Shown one piece after another: positions 1 through 6,965 of a stretch of 33,796 nucleotides of DNA. The notes beneath the pieces are model-generated. The model did not search any database. It worked only from the letters and a program-made list of their open reading frames with translations, and was not told the origin of the DNA. The translations under genes were made by a program, and so were the position numbers. The DNA lies in NCBI GenBank assembly GCA_017519415.1, contig JAFWSI010000068.1:1-33796 (forward strand). The letters are read 5' to 3'. This DNA comes from Ruminococcus sp. Its GTDB lineage: Bacteria > Bacillota > Clostridia > Oscillospirales > Ruminococcaceae. Each line of letters begins with the position of its first letter. Position 1 is the stretch's first letter.

Positions 1-173
1 AACACCGCACAACCATTGTGCGTCAGACGCGCAGTCAGATTTTTCGTCAGATTGCCTAAATTCGACGCCGCCTTGCTGGCGCAAGGCAAGGAGAATTTGG
101 GTAATATGACGGAAAATATGCAAGCGGATGATGTACAAAGGGGTTAGCCGGTGGTTGTGCGGTGTTGCCTTAA
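1..173. repeat. Palindromic MITE-like repeat, copy 1
   Basis: A non-coding element whose visible ends are inverted repeats: AACACCGCACAACC at the left edge and GGTTGTGCGGTGTTGCC at about 153-169. Internal arms also pair: CGTCAGATTGCCTAAATTC (about 46-64) with GAATTTGGGTAATATGACG (about 91-109). The core GCCTTGCTGGCGCAAGGC is itself palindromic, so the whole unit can fold into one long hairpin. It has no ORF of its own. A second, diverged copy in opposite orientation starts at 33661. The right end is followed by TTAA, the same tetranucleotide that precedes copy 2, so TTAA may be a target duplication or part of the element. The left end is cut by the window edge. The MITE label is inference from the structure; no transposase is present. 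Confidence 0.75.
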
Positions 174-191
174 ACAACATAATACTACACA

Positions 192-230
192 CATACCGAT
201 CCTTGCAAAGAAATTGCAAAGGTCGGTATG
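192..230. other. 17-bp imperfect inverted repeat overlapping a promoter
   Basis: CATACCGATCCTTGCAA (192-208) and TTGCAAAGGTCGGTATG (214-230) form a long hairpin arm pair with two mismatches. It is followed by a T/A-rich stretch but no clean T-run, so it is a weak terminator candidate. It overlaps the -35 box of the promoter at 214-242, so it could equally be an operator. Confidence 0.45.
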
Positions 231-242
231 TTATTATATATA
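214..242 (+). promoter_or_regulatory. Candidate sigma-A promoter for two tiny ORFs
   Basis: A -35 box TTGCAA (214-219), a 17-nt spacer and a -10 box TATATA (237-242). It precedes the two short ORFs at 294 and 394, each of which has a good ribosome binding site. Predicted from sequence only. Confidence 0.45.
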
Positions 243-293
243 CAGAAAAGGAGAAAACAGCAAAACCAATACCAACGAAAGGGAGGGAATGAA

Positions 294-362
294 ATGCTCG
301 TATGCTGCTCAACGGTAGTCCTGCCCGGGATCGGAGCAGTCACCGTTTGTATCTGCAGCTAA
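294..362 (+). CDS. Tiny Cys-rich ORF (22 aa), unrecognised
   Basis: A 22-codon ORF starting ATG at 294 and ending TAA at 360-362. It is preceded by the purine-rich ribosome site AAAGGGAGGGAATGAA. The peptide begins MLVCCS and ends VCICS, so four of 22 residues are cysteine, with an apolar middle. The density of Cys codons could suit a cysteine-responsive leader peptide, but the only gene immediately downstream on this strand is another tiny ORF. An out-of-frame ATG at 289 gives only nine codons. I do not recognise a family; it is supported by the ribosome site and promoter only. Confidence 0.35.
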   Translation: MLVCCSTVVLPGIGAVTVCICS

Positions 363-393
363 ACAGTATCAACAGACCGAAAGGGGAAATAGA

Positions 394-462
394 ATGGTAA
401 CAGGGCTTTTGATAGCAACAGGCATTGTTATCATCGTTTCGATGATCTATATATTCGGATGA
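394..462 (+). CDS. Tiny single-span membrane peptide (22 aa), unrecognised
   Basis: A 22-codon ORF with start ATG at 394 and stop TGA at 460-462. It follows the ribosome site AAAGGGGAAATAG by a normal distance. The peptide (begins MVTGLLIATG, ends MIYIFG) is almost entirely hydrophobic and would form one membrane span. It lies 31 nt after the Cys-rich ORF and probably shares its transcript. Short hydrophobic peptides of this kind include type I toxins and small subunits of membrane complexes; nothing here decides between these. No antisense RNA was identified. Confidence 0.4.
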   Translation: MVTGLLIATGIVIIVSMIYIFG

Positions 463-561
463 TCGGCGTAAAACAATAAAAGCCAATGGTTAACTCGTCA
501 GCCGCACCGTTCACTAACCCGATACGTCAGTACCAAAGCATATTAAACCGCGAAAACACGT

Positions 562-603
562 AAAAAACAGGCAGACGCACAAGCTGTACCTTGCGCATCT
601 GCC
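562..603 (-). terminator. Hairpin with T-run, minus strand
   Basis: Arms GGCAGACGCACAAG (570-583) and CTTGCGCATCTGCC (590-603) pair with two mismatches. Read on the minus strand the hairpin is followed by TTTTTT (562-567). It would act as a backup terminator for transcripts leaving tcdA. Between 463 and 720 nothing else but this and the next hairpin is evident. Confidence 0.5.
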
Positions 604-645
604 TCAACTGTTTATATGGATGAAAAATAATAGAGCAAAAGAAGG

Positions 646-710
646 GGCTGTTGCACGAGATGAAAATTCGGTAAAAAAAGCATATGAGGCTGCTGCAGTG
701 TGCAACAGCC
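646..710. terminator. Inverted repeat GGCTGTTGCAC, probable bidirectional terminator
   Basis: GGCTGTTGCAC (646-656) and GTGCAACAGCC (700-710) are a perfect 11-bp inverted repeat with a 43-nt loop. On the plus strand it is followed by TTTTGATCTTTT. On the minus strand a smaller hairpin (688-710) is followed by a seven-T run (673-679). It sits directly after the tcdA stop codon and most likely ends the nitrilase-tcdA transcript. A short palindromic repeat unit is the alternative. Confidence 0.55.
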
Positions 711-720
711 TTTTGATCTT

Positions 721-1482
721 TTATCTGCTCCGCCCTGTCAGATCCCTGACCACCTCTCCGGCGATAAGCAGCCCCGCCACTGCGGGGACAAATGCAGTGC
801 TGCCGGGGATATCTCTGCGCTCGGTGCATTTGTGTTTGGCATCAGGGGGGCAGATACAGTGCGTTCGGCAGCTTATGGTCATATCCTCTATGGGACGGGT
901 GGGGACCTCGTCTGAATACACCACCTTCAGCTTTTTCACGCCCTTTTTTCTCAGCTCGTACCGCATAACTCTCGCAAGAGGACAGACCTTTGTTTCGTAT
1001 ATATCCGCGACGCGGAGCCTGCCCGCATCCAGCTTGTTGCCTGCACCCATAGCGCTTATCACGGGGACGCCCTTCGCCTTCGCCCGGAGTATTATCTCCA
1101 GCTTTGCGGTAACTGTATCTACTGCGTCAACTATGTAGTTGTATTTCTCGAAAGGAAAATCATCGGCGTTTTCGGGCAGGAAAAAGCACTTGTGTATATT
1201 GATCTCGACGTTCGGATTTATTTCTTTCATTCGCTCTGCCATGACCTCGGCTTTGTATCTGCCCACGGTCTTTCTTGTGGCAAGTATCTGTCTGTTGAGG
1301 TTGGTGAGACATACCCTGTCATCGTCTATAAGGTCGAAAGCACCCACTCCGCTGCGCACAAGCGCCTCGCAGACATACCCTCCTACTCCGCCTATACCGA
1401 ACACTGCGACCCTCGATCCCGAAAGCCTTTCGATGCCCTCCTTGCCGAGAAGCAGCTGTGTTCTTGAAAACTGATCGAGCAT
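721..1482 (-). CDS. tcdA: tRNA threonylcarbamoyladenosine dehydratase (TcdA/CsdL, ThiF-E1 fold)
   Basis: A 253-aa E1-like enzyme. The family cyclises N6-threonylcarbamoyladenosine at position 37 of ANN-decoding tRNAs, using ATP. Seen in the sequence: the nucleotide-binding motif GIGGVGG at residues 29-35, an acidic strand followed by NLNRQIL, then the VDAVDT segment and PTRPIEDMTISC. A late Cys cluster (CRTHCIC) follows. The chosen ATG at 1480-1482 sits behind GGAGGAACAAAA; the longer ORF start at 1512 has no comparable site. It lies 13 nt after the carbon-nitrogen hydrolase and is probably co-transcribed with it, ending at the hairpins at 646-710. Other ThiF-type adenylating enzymes (MoeB, ThiF) are less likely, because their usual partners are absent and the C-terminal motifs fit TcdA. 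Confidence 0.85.
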   Translation of the reverse strand: MLDQFSRTQLLLGKEGIERLSGSRVAVFGIGGVGGYVCEALVRSGVGAFDLIDDDRVCLTNLNRQILATRKTVGRYKAEVMAERMKEINPNVEINIHKCFFLPENADDFPFEKYNYIVDAVDTVTAKLEIILRAKAKGVPVISAMGAGNKLDAGRLRVADIYETKVCPLARVMRYELRKKGVKKLKVVYSDEVPTRPIEDMTISCRTHCICPPDAKHKCTERRDIPGSTAFVPAVAGLLIAGEVVRDLTGRSR

Positions 1483-1495
1483 TTTTGTTCCTCCT

Positions 1496-2287
1496 TTATC
1501 TGTACATATCATTCCGCCGAGTCTCGATATACGGACGGTTACGGCGCGATTTGATTGCCGCAGACAGATCTATCTCAGCCGTGCACAGCTGCTCGGTACC
1601 GTCAGCCCTGAAGATCACATCGCCGTCGGGAGATATGATAAGTGACCCGCCGCAGAAATCCATTTTATCTTCATGTCCGACACGGTTGCACATCGCTGTA
1701 AAAACGTTGTTCTGAAAAGACTGCACACGAAGCTCCCACTCAAACATTTCTGTAGGCTCGGAGCTTGTATTGGCGGTCGGAATAATTATGAGCTGTGCGC
1801 CGTTCAAAGCGCAGGTGCGAATGCTTTCGGGAAGATGCCTGTCAAAGCAGATAACGATCCCGACCTTACCGAATGGCGTATCAAACAACTTGAAGCCGTC
1901 ATCCGAGGGAGTGTAGTAATCCTTCTCGTAAAACTTCTCCGCTTGCATTATATGCACCATTTTTGAGATGCCCGCAAGCTCACCGCCCGGAGTTATCCAC
2001 AGCGAGGCATCATAAGGCATTCCTTCAGACATCAGGTAAATATTCGGAGAAACATACAGCGCTGCCTTTTTTGCCGCCGCTTTTAATGATGCTATATACG
2101 GACTGTCAACGCCGAGCAGGTAAGCCGCAGCGTCACGGTTTTTATACTGCGGGAAGAACGGCGAAAGCTGAATCTCGGGAAAGAATATCAGATCACAGCC
2201 TTCGGCTTTTTCTATGTATTTCAGAGCCTTTTTCAGGTTATCTTCCATGTCCTCTGACATTGACATCTGTGCCATAGCGAGCTTCAA
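1496..2287 (-). CDS. Carbon-nitrogen hydrolase (nitrilase superfamily)
   Basis: A 263-aa cytosolic amidase-type enzyme with the nitrilase-superfamily triad visible as E38 (in FFPEIQ), K109 (in ISKMVH) and C147 (in VICFDRH). The family hydrolyses non-peptide C-N bonds, and motifs around the triad resemble N-carbamoylputrescine amidase or omega-amidase types. The substrate cannot be set from sequence. I place the start at TTG 2285-2287, reading MKLAMAQMS, because GGGAGGAA stands just upstream. The longer ATG start at 2356 would translate across a consensus promoter (-35 at 2351-2356, -10 at 2328-2333). It is the first gene of an operon with tcdA, and its promoter is divergent from that of the rhodanese operon and overlaps the shared sulfur-gene motif. 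Confidence 0.8.
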   Translation of the reverse strand: MKLAMAQMSMSEDMEDNLKKALKYIEKAEGCDLIFFPEIQLSPFFPQYKNRDAAAYLLGVDSPYIASLKAAAKKAALYVSPNIYLMSEGMPYDASLWITPGGELAGISKMVHIMQAEKFYEKDYYTPSDDGFKLFDTPFGKVGIVICFDRHLPESIRTCALNGAQLIIIPTANTSSEPTEMFEWELRVQSFQNNVFTAMCNRVGHEDKMDFCGGSLIISPDGDVIFRADGTEQLCTAEIDLSAAIKSRRNRPYIETRRNDMYR

Positions 2288-2327
2288 AACGGACCCTTCC
2301 TCCCGTACTTTACATATCAGTACGACT

Positions 2328-2356
2328 ATTATATCACCTATATCATAGTTAGTCAA
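2328..2356 (-). promoter_or_regulatory. Promoter of the nitrilase-tcdA operon
   Basis: On the minus strand a -35 box TTGACT (2351-2356), a 17-nt spacer and a -10 box TATAAT (2328-2333). Its quality argues against the upstream ATG start of the nitrilase ORF. The -35 box falls inside the candidate LysR-type site at 2342-2362, so binding there could repress this promoter. Confidence 0.75.
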
Positions 2357-2362
2357 TAGATT
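2342..2362. promoter_or_regulatory. Candidate sulfur-regulon operator, copy 1
   Basis: The 21-bp sequence beginning ATCATAGTTAGTC matches 20211-20231, upstream of the LysR gene, with a single mismatch. Read on the minus strand it is a direct repeat CTATTG...CTATGA with an 11-bp period. Its centre is about 70 bp upstream of the predicted start site of the rhodanese operon, the usual place for a LysR-family recognition site. Which regulator binds is inferred. Confidence 0.6.
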
Positions 2363-2386
2363 TAATAGGTTATTAACATCATCGAA

Positions 2387-2415
2387 TTGAAATGCGGCAT
2401 TTTTACGGGTATAAT
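2387..2415 (+). promoter_or_regulatory. Promoter of the rhodanese-TusA-DsrE operon
   Basis: A -35 box TTGAAA (2387-2392), a 17-nt spacer and a -10 box TATAAT (2410-2415). It lies 24 nt upstream of the ATG at 2440, leaving a very short leader with GGAGG. Confidence 0.75.
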
Positions 2416-2439
2416 TGTTAAAAACGGAGGTATCATACC

Positions 2440-3465
2440 ATGGAGGAAACTATCATCAAAAGAATATCTGCCGGGGATTTTCTCGCGCTTGACAGGGAAA
2501 ACGTGACTGTGCTTGATCTGCGGGAAAGCGATGAGGTACTGGTGAAAAAACTGGGCGTCGGGGTCAATATACCCTTTTCAAAATTCACATCAAGGATCGA
2601 CGAGCTCGACAAAAGCAAGCCCGTATATGTCCTTTGCAGGACGGGAGACCTGAGCGAAGAAGTCACCGAGATACTTACCGACAGAGGCTATGACGCCTGC
2701 AACATCGAGGGCGGATACGACGCTCTGACCGAGCAGATAAAGAACGCTCCCGCAAAGGAGATAGATCTCCGGGGTATGCGCTGCCCGGGGCCTGTGGTGA
2801 AGACTGCCGACGAGCTGAACAGGATGTTCTACGGTCAGCGCCTGCATATCAGAGCCGATGAGGATGCCTTTTCCTCGGATATCGCTGTATGGTGCGAAAG
2901 GACAGGCAACAGGCTCGTGAAGCTGGAACGCTTCGCAAATGAATTCAGCATACTTGTGGAGAAGCAGTACTCAGAAAAGGCAGAGGTCAAGCGCCCCGAC
3001 GGAAAGACCTTCGTGCTGTTCAGCGGTGATCTGGACAAGACAATCGCAGCATTCATAATGGCAAACGCCGCAGCCGCAATGGGCAGGCGCGTGACGCTGT
3101 TCTTTACCTTCTGGGGACTGAATATATTGAGAAATCCCAAGAAGGTGAAGGTCAAGAAATCTTTCGTGGAGAAGATGTTCGGCTTTATGATGCCGAGAGG
3201 CACCAAAAAGCTGGGGCTTTCAAGGATGAATATGGGCGGTATGGGTGCTAAGATGATCCGCTCGGTGATGAAAAGCAAGAACGTAAACTCCCTCGAAGAA
3301 CTTATCGACTCGGCAAGAGCCCACGGAGTACGCATCGTTGCCTGCCAGATGTCCATGGATATTATGGGCATCAGGCAGGAGGAGCTTATCGAGGGCGTTG
3401 AGCTCGGCGGCGCGGCGACTTTCATCGGCTCCGGCGAGCAGAGCGATATGAGCTTGTTTATCTGA
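2440..3465 (+). CDS. Rhodanese-TusA-DsrE/F-like trimodular sulfur-carrier protein
   Basis: A 341-aa fusion of three sulfur-handling modules. Residues 1-100 are rhodanese-like with the persulfide Cys at C66 (LCRTGD). Residues about 105-175 are TusA-like with the CPxP motif at C115 (RCPGP). Residues about 185-341 are DsrE/F-like with conserved C302 (VACQMSMD). Known families with this set pass sulfane sulfur between cysteines; the same modules occur at the C-terminus of some CoA-disulfide reductase-type flavoproteins, but the flavin domain is absent here. Start ATG follows GGAGG by nine bases. It is first in an operon with an HD-domain protein and a Cys-rich small protein. It carries an upstream sequence almost identical to that of the sulfate-operon regulator, so a role in sulfide or persulfide handling is inferred. 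All three catalytic cysteines are present. Confidence 0.88.
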   Translation: MEETIIKRISAGDFLALDRENVTVLDLRESDEVLVKKLGVGVNIPFSKFTSRIDELDKSKPVYVLCRTGDLSEEVTEILTDRGYDACNIEGGYDALTEQIKNAPAKEIDLRGMRCPGPVVKTADELNRMFYGQRLHIRADEDAFSSDIAVWCERTGNRLVKLERFANEFSILVEKQYSEKAEVKRPDGKTFVLFSGDLDKTIAAFIMANAAAAMGRRVTLFFTFWGLNILRNPKKVKVKKSFVEKMFGFMMPRGTKKLGLSRMNMGGMGAKMIRSVMKSKNVNSLEELIDSARAHGVRIVACQMSMDIMGIRQEELIEGVELGGAATFIGSGEQSDMSLFI

Positions 3466-3479
3466 CAGGAGGAATAACT

Positions 3480-4073
3480 ATGGTCACAAGGGATGAAGCC
3501 TTTGAGCTTCTGAAAAAATACAACAAGGATCACTTTCATCTGCGTCACGCCCTGACAGTCGAGGCGGTGATGAAATGGTATGCTGAAGAGCTGGGCTACG
3601 GCGCTGATGCTGAATACTGGGGCATTGTCGGGCTGCTGCACGATATTGACTTTGAGCTTTATCCCGAGGAGCATTGTCTTAAAGCCCCTGAACTTCTCAG
3701 AGAGGGCGGTGTCGGCGAGGATATCATACACGCGGTCTGCTCACACGGCTACGGTATAACCGTCGGATGCGGGGCAACAATAGATGTGGAGCCCGTACAC
3801 GAAATGGAAAAGGTGCTTTTTGCCGCCGACGAGCTTACTGGGCTTATCTATGCTGCGGCTCTTATGCGGCCCTCCAAAAGCACAAAGGATATGGAGCTGA
3901 AATCCCTGAAAAAGAAATACAAGAGCAAGGGCTTCGCGGCAGGCTGTTCGAGGGAAGTCATCGAGCGCGGTGCGAAGCAGCTCGGCTGGGAGCTTGATAA
4001 GCTCCTTGAGCAGACACTTAAAGCCATGGCGGAGACCGAAGACCTTATCGAAAAAGAAACAGGAGAGCTTTAA
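3480..4073 (+). CDS. HD-domain phosphohydrolase-like protein
   Basis: A 197-aa soluble protein with an HD metal-binding fold: H23, the H54-D55 pair (LLHDID), H84/H89 in HAVCSHG and D117 in AADELTG. The superfamily contains phosphohydrolases acting on nucleotides and related phosphoesters. The exact substrate is unknown, and small stand-alone HD proteins like this are common in Clostridia. Start ATG follows AGGAGGAATAACT, 14 nt after the rhodanese fusion stop, so the two are co-transcribed. Nothing in the sequence ties it directly to sulfur beyond this position and several cysteines (C66, C87, C97). Confidence 0.75.
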   Translation: MVTRDEAFELLKKYNKDHFHLRHALTVEAVMKWYAEELGYGADAEYWGIVGLLHDIDFELYPEEHCLKAPELLREGGVGEDIIHAVCSHGYGITVGCGATIDVEPVHEMEKVLFAADELTGLIYAAALMRPSKSTKDMELKSLKKKYKSKGFAAGCSREVIERGAKQLGWELDKLLEQTLKAMAETEDLIEKETGEL

Positions 4074-4074
4074 A

Positions 4075-4284
4075 ATGGATTCTATACTGATAAAGGACAC
4101 CACCCGCGAACAGCGCGAGGAGATCATCCGCAAGTCGATGGACTGCGGAGGCGGATGTGAGAACTGTTCTTCCTGTTGGCTTGGAGGCGGTTCGCCGTGG
4201 GATATGTACAAGGACTATATCGAAGGAAAGAAAGAGATCGCAGAGATCAATATGGAATACAATGCAAGATATCTGCACGGATAA
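4075..4284 (+). CDS. Small Cys-rich protein (69 aa), function unknown
   Basis: A 69-aa protein starting at ATG 4075, two bases after the stop of the HD-domain gene, with GGAGA upstream. It carries one tight cluster C24-x3-C28-x2-C31-x2-C34 set in glycines (CGGGCENCSSC), then a charged helical tail. The cluster could hold zinc or an iron-sulfur centre, or act as a sulfur acceptor; this cannot be told from sequence. Being third gene in the operon behind a rhodanese-TusA-DsrE carrier favours a thiol or metal role, but that is inference. I do not recognise a named family. Confidence 0.75.
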   Translation: MDSILIKDTTREQREEIIRKSMDCGGGCENCSSCWLGGGSPWDMYKDYIEGKKEIAEINMEYNARYLHG

Positions 4285-4300
4285 GACACAATAACAGAAA

Positions 4301-4337
4301 GGCCGCAGGGGTCATGAGCCGCTGCGGTCGTTTTATT
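4301..4337. terminator. Bidirectional terminator between convergent operons
   Basis: GGCCGCAG (4301-4308) pairs with CTGCGGTC (4322-4329). It is followed on the plus strand by GTTTTATTT. On the minus strand the stem is followed by TTTCTGTTATT. It separates the rhodanese operon from the end of cysN. Confidence 0.75.
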
Positions 4338-4342
4338 TAGTA

Positions 4343-6055
4343 TCAGATAAATGTGCCGGAAATGTATATCTTCCTGTAAGTTACAAAGCTGAGCCACTTG
4401 CCGAACAAGTCGGGGAGCGAGTCCTTGTCGGAGGCTTCATACTCGGCTATGAACTGCTTGACCTCTGCGTCGTTCCTGGCAAGCACTCCGAAGCCTCTTC
4501 CGTTTACCAGAGGGACCGTGCCGTCGTATTCGTAGCTGTCAAAGCTCAAAAGTGCAGCTACCTTTCTGTTGCGTATCTTCACCGCGACTTTGTCACGAAG
4601 AACGATCACATCAAGATCATCGGGATAGGTATAGCTTTTTCCGTGCGAAGGTATCTCATCACCGATGCCGAAGGTGTGAGTGACAGTCTGTGCGTGGAAA
4701 ACATTATAGCTGTTCACATCATAATAGAACTCCTCAAAAAGATCGCCGCTTGCTTTCAGAACACCGTCTGTAAAGGCGGCTTTGTCCTCGCCGGATACGC
4801 TCTTTTCATACAGCTCCTCGACAACTCCGCAGGCTGCGGTCATATTGCTCACTCTGTCAATAAGGATGAATTCTCCGAGTGTCTTGTGAACAGAAAATCT
4901 GTCCGCAGTCACGGGCTCTGAGAGCTTCACCGTGCATCTTGCTATACCGTTTTTGGATAGCCTGTCCGCAGGGGTATGTTCACCGCTGTTCACATCTACG
5001 GCATACTTTATCTGTGTTACGACTGCCGGTATCAGCTTTGTGCCGAGCTTCACAAGGAAGTCTCTGCCGGGCTCAAGAGGAACGTCATCCGTCCAGAGCA
5101 GCGAAGCATCAAGCGTGCCGTAGGCTGCTATCCCGTCGTCCTTTGTGATAACACAGCCTCTGGACACATCCACCTCGCGGTCAAGAGTGACCGTTACAGG
5201 CTGACCCTTGACGGCAGAATCTGTCTGCCTGTCTCCGACGAAAATACTCTTTACGTTTGCCGTTTCTCCGCTCGGAAGCGTTCTGACGGTATCGCCGGCA
5301 TTAAGGCTCCCCGCCTCGATCTGTCCCTGAAAGCCTCTGAACGTGCGGTCGGGGCGGCATACTCGCTGAACGGGCATATAGAACTTTTCGTCACTGCTGT
5401 CGGCTGCCACATCCACGGTCTCAAGGTATTCAAGCAAGGGCTCGCCCGTGTACCAGGGCATATTGGACGAGCGTTTTGTAACATTGTCTCCGGCTGTTGC
5501 AGAGAGAGGGATGATCTTCACGCTGTCAAGTGAAAGCTCGGAAGCAAGCGCTTCTATCTGTGCGGTGATCTCGGCAAAACGGTTCTCACTGTACTGCACG
5601 AGATCCATTTTATTTACGGCAAACACATAATGCCTTATGCCCATGAGCTTACAGATCCGTGCGTGACGGCGGGTCTGGACAAGCACTCCCTGCGAAGCAT
5701 CCACAAGTATCACGGAAAGATCTGCAAAGGAGGCTCCAACCGCCATATTTCGTGTGTATTCCTCGTGGCCGGGAGTATCTGCAACTATAAAGCTGCGGGC
5801 ATCAGTCGTGAAATATCTGTATGCCACATCTATCGTTATGCCCTGCTCGCGTTCAGCCATAAGGCCGTCAAGCAGCAGCGAATAATCTATCGTACCGCCT
5901 GTGCTGCCCACCTTGCTGTCGAGTTCAAGGGCTTTTTCCTGATCCGTGTAGATCAGCTTTGCGTCATACAGGATATGTCCGATCAGCGTGGATTTGCCGT
6001 CGTCAACACTTCCGCAGGTAATAAATTTCAATAGACCGATCTTTGATTTCTGCAT
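4343..6055 (-). CDS. cysN: Sulfate adenylyltransferase subunit 1 (CysN) with C-terminal extension
   Basis: A 570-aa GTPase subunit of ATP sulfurylase. With CysD it makes APS from sulfate and ATP, driven by GTP hydrolysis. The translation-factor-type G domain is clear: GSVDDGKST (15-23), DTPGHEEY (about 93-100) and NKMD (about 148), followed by two beta-barrel domains up to roughly residue 425. The remaining ~140 residues are an extension not found in the enterobacterial 475-aa protein. It has no P-loop, so it is not a fused APS kinase (CysC). The start codon overlaps the cysD stop by one base. It is the last gene of the sulfate operon and ends just before the terminator at 4301-4337. Confidence 0.93.
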   Translation of the reverse strand: MQKSKIGLLKFITCGSVDDGKSTLIGHILYDAKLIYTDQEKALELDSKVGSTGGTIDYSLLLDGLMAEREQGITIDVAYRYFTTDARSFIVADTPGHEEYTRNMAVGASFADLSVILVDASQGVLVQTRRHARICKLMGIRHYVFAVNKMDLVQYSENRFAEITAQIEALASELSLDSVKIIPLSATAGDNVTKRSSNMPWYTGEPLLEYLETVDVAADSSDEKFYMPVQRVCRPDRTFRGFQGQIEAGSLNAGDTVRTLPSGETANVKSIFVGDRQTDSAVKGQPVTVTLDREVDVSRGCVITKDDGIAAYGTLDASLLWTDDVPLEPGRDFLVKLGTKLIPAVVTQIKYAVDVNSGEHTPADRLSKNGIARCTVKLSEPVTADRFSVHKTLGEFILIDRVSNMTAACGVVEELYEKSVSGEDKAAFTDGVLKASGDLFEEFYYDVNSYNVFHAQTVTHTFGIGDEIPSHGKSYTYPDDLDVIVLRDKVAVKIRNRKVAALLSFDSYEYDGTVPLVNGRGFGVLARNDAEVKQFIAEYEASDKDSLPDLFGKWLSFVTYRKIYISGTFI

Positions 6056-6954
6056 CAGAAATATCCCTCTCTCTTTCTGCGTTCCATACTTCCCGCAGCT
6101 TCGTTGTCGATAACACGCGAGGTGCGTTCGGATTCAACGCTTGCAAGCGTTTCCTCGATTATCTCGTCGATCGTGGAGGCGGTGGACTCTATGCCGCCCG
6201 TCAGCGGATAGCACCCGAGCGTCCTGAATCTGACTGACTTTATCTGCGGCACTTCTCCCTCTCTGAGAGGGAAACGTTCGTCATCCACCATTATGATATT
6301 TCCGTCTCTTTCAACGACAGGACGCTTTGCGGCAAAATACAGCGGAACGATATCTATTTTCTCGCGGCGGATATATTGCCAGATGTCCTTCTCGGTCCAG
6401 TTGGATATGGGAAAGACACGGATGCTCTCGCCCTTGTTTATCTTAGTGTTATAGAGCGTCCACATTTCGGGACGCTGATTTTTCGGGTCCCAGGCATGGG
6501 AAGCGTTGCGGAAGGAGAATATCCTTTCCTTGGCGCGGGATTTTTCCTCGTCGCGCCTTCCTCCGCCGAATGCCGCAGTAAAACCGTACTTGTCAAGCGC
6601 CTGTTTGAGCGCCTGCGTTTTCATTATATCGGTATATGCGGCACCGTGATCGAAGGGATTTATCCCGCGTCTGACGCCGTCCTCGTTGATGTATTCAAGC
6701 ATTTCGATGCCGAGCTTTTTTGCAGTCTCGTCCCGGAACTTTATCATTTCCTTGAACTTCCAGGTCGTATTTACGTGCAGGAACGGAAACGGAGGCTTCT
6801 CGGGATAAAAGGCTTTGAGTGCCAGATGCAGCATGACAGAGCTGTCCTTGCCGATAGAGTAAAGCATTACAGGCTTTTCACATTCAGCCGCTACCTCTCT
6901 GATAATGTATATCGCCTCGGCTTCAAGCTCGTCAAGGTGTGACAATACAGGCAT
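6055..6954 (-). CDS. cysD: Sulfate adenylyltransferase subunit 2 (CysD)
   Basis: The 299-aa catalytic subunit of the CysDN ATP sulfurylase. It belongs to the PP-loop ATP pyrophosphatase fold, with SIGKDSS at residues 33-39. The family-typical [19 protein letters not shown] block (residues about 130-148) and [11 protein letters not shown] follow. Length is normal for CysD (about 300). It lies 11 nt after aprB and overlaps cysN by one base, so the two subunits are translated from adjacent sites. The family also contains PAPS reductase-like PP-loop proteins, but length, motifs and cysN pairing exclude that. Confidence 0.95.
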   Translation of the reverse strand: MPVLSHLDELEAEAIYIIREVAAECEKPVMLYSIGKDSSVMLHLALKAFYPEKPPFPFLHVNTTWKFKEMIKFRDETAKKLGIEMLEYINEDGVRRGINPFDHGAAYTDIMKTQALKQALDKYGFTAAFGGGRRDEEKSRAKERIFSFRNASHAWDPKNQRPEMWTLYNTKINKGESIRVFPISNWTEKDIWQYIRREKIDIVPLYFAAKRPVVERDGNIIMVDDERFPLREGEVPQIKSVRFRTLGCYPLTGGIESTASTIDEIIEETLASVESERTSRVIDNEAAGSMERRKREGYF

Positions 6955-6965
6955 AGTTTCATCTC

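Noticed and set aside
620-1138. Long plus-strand ORFs opposite tcdA and other operon genes
   Set aside because: They are antisense shadows of well-conserved genes, without ribosome sites or family motifs.
2288-2356. Nitrilase start at ATG 2356
   Set aside because: The extra 23 codons cover a consensus promoter and have no ribosome site; the TTG at 2285-2287 has GGGAGGAA upstream.
4343-4780. CysN C-terminus as fused APS kinase (CysC)
   Set aside because: No P-loop or other kinase motif in the extension; the pathway here goes through APS reductase, so PAPS is not needed.
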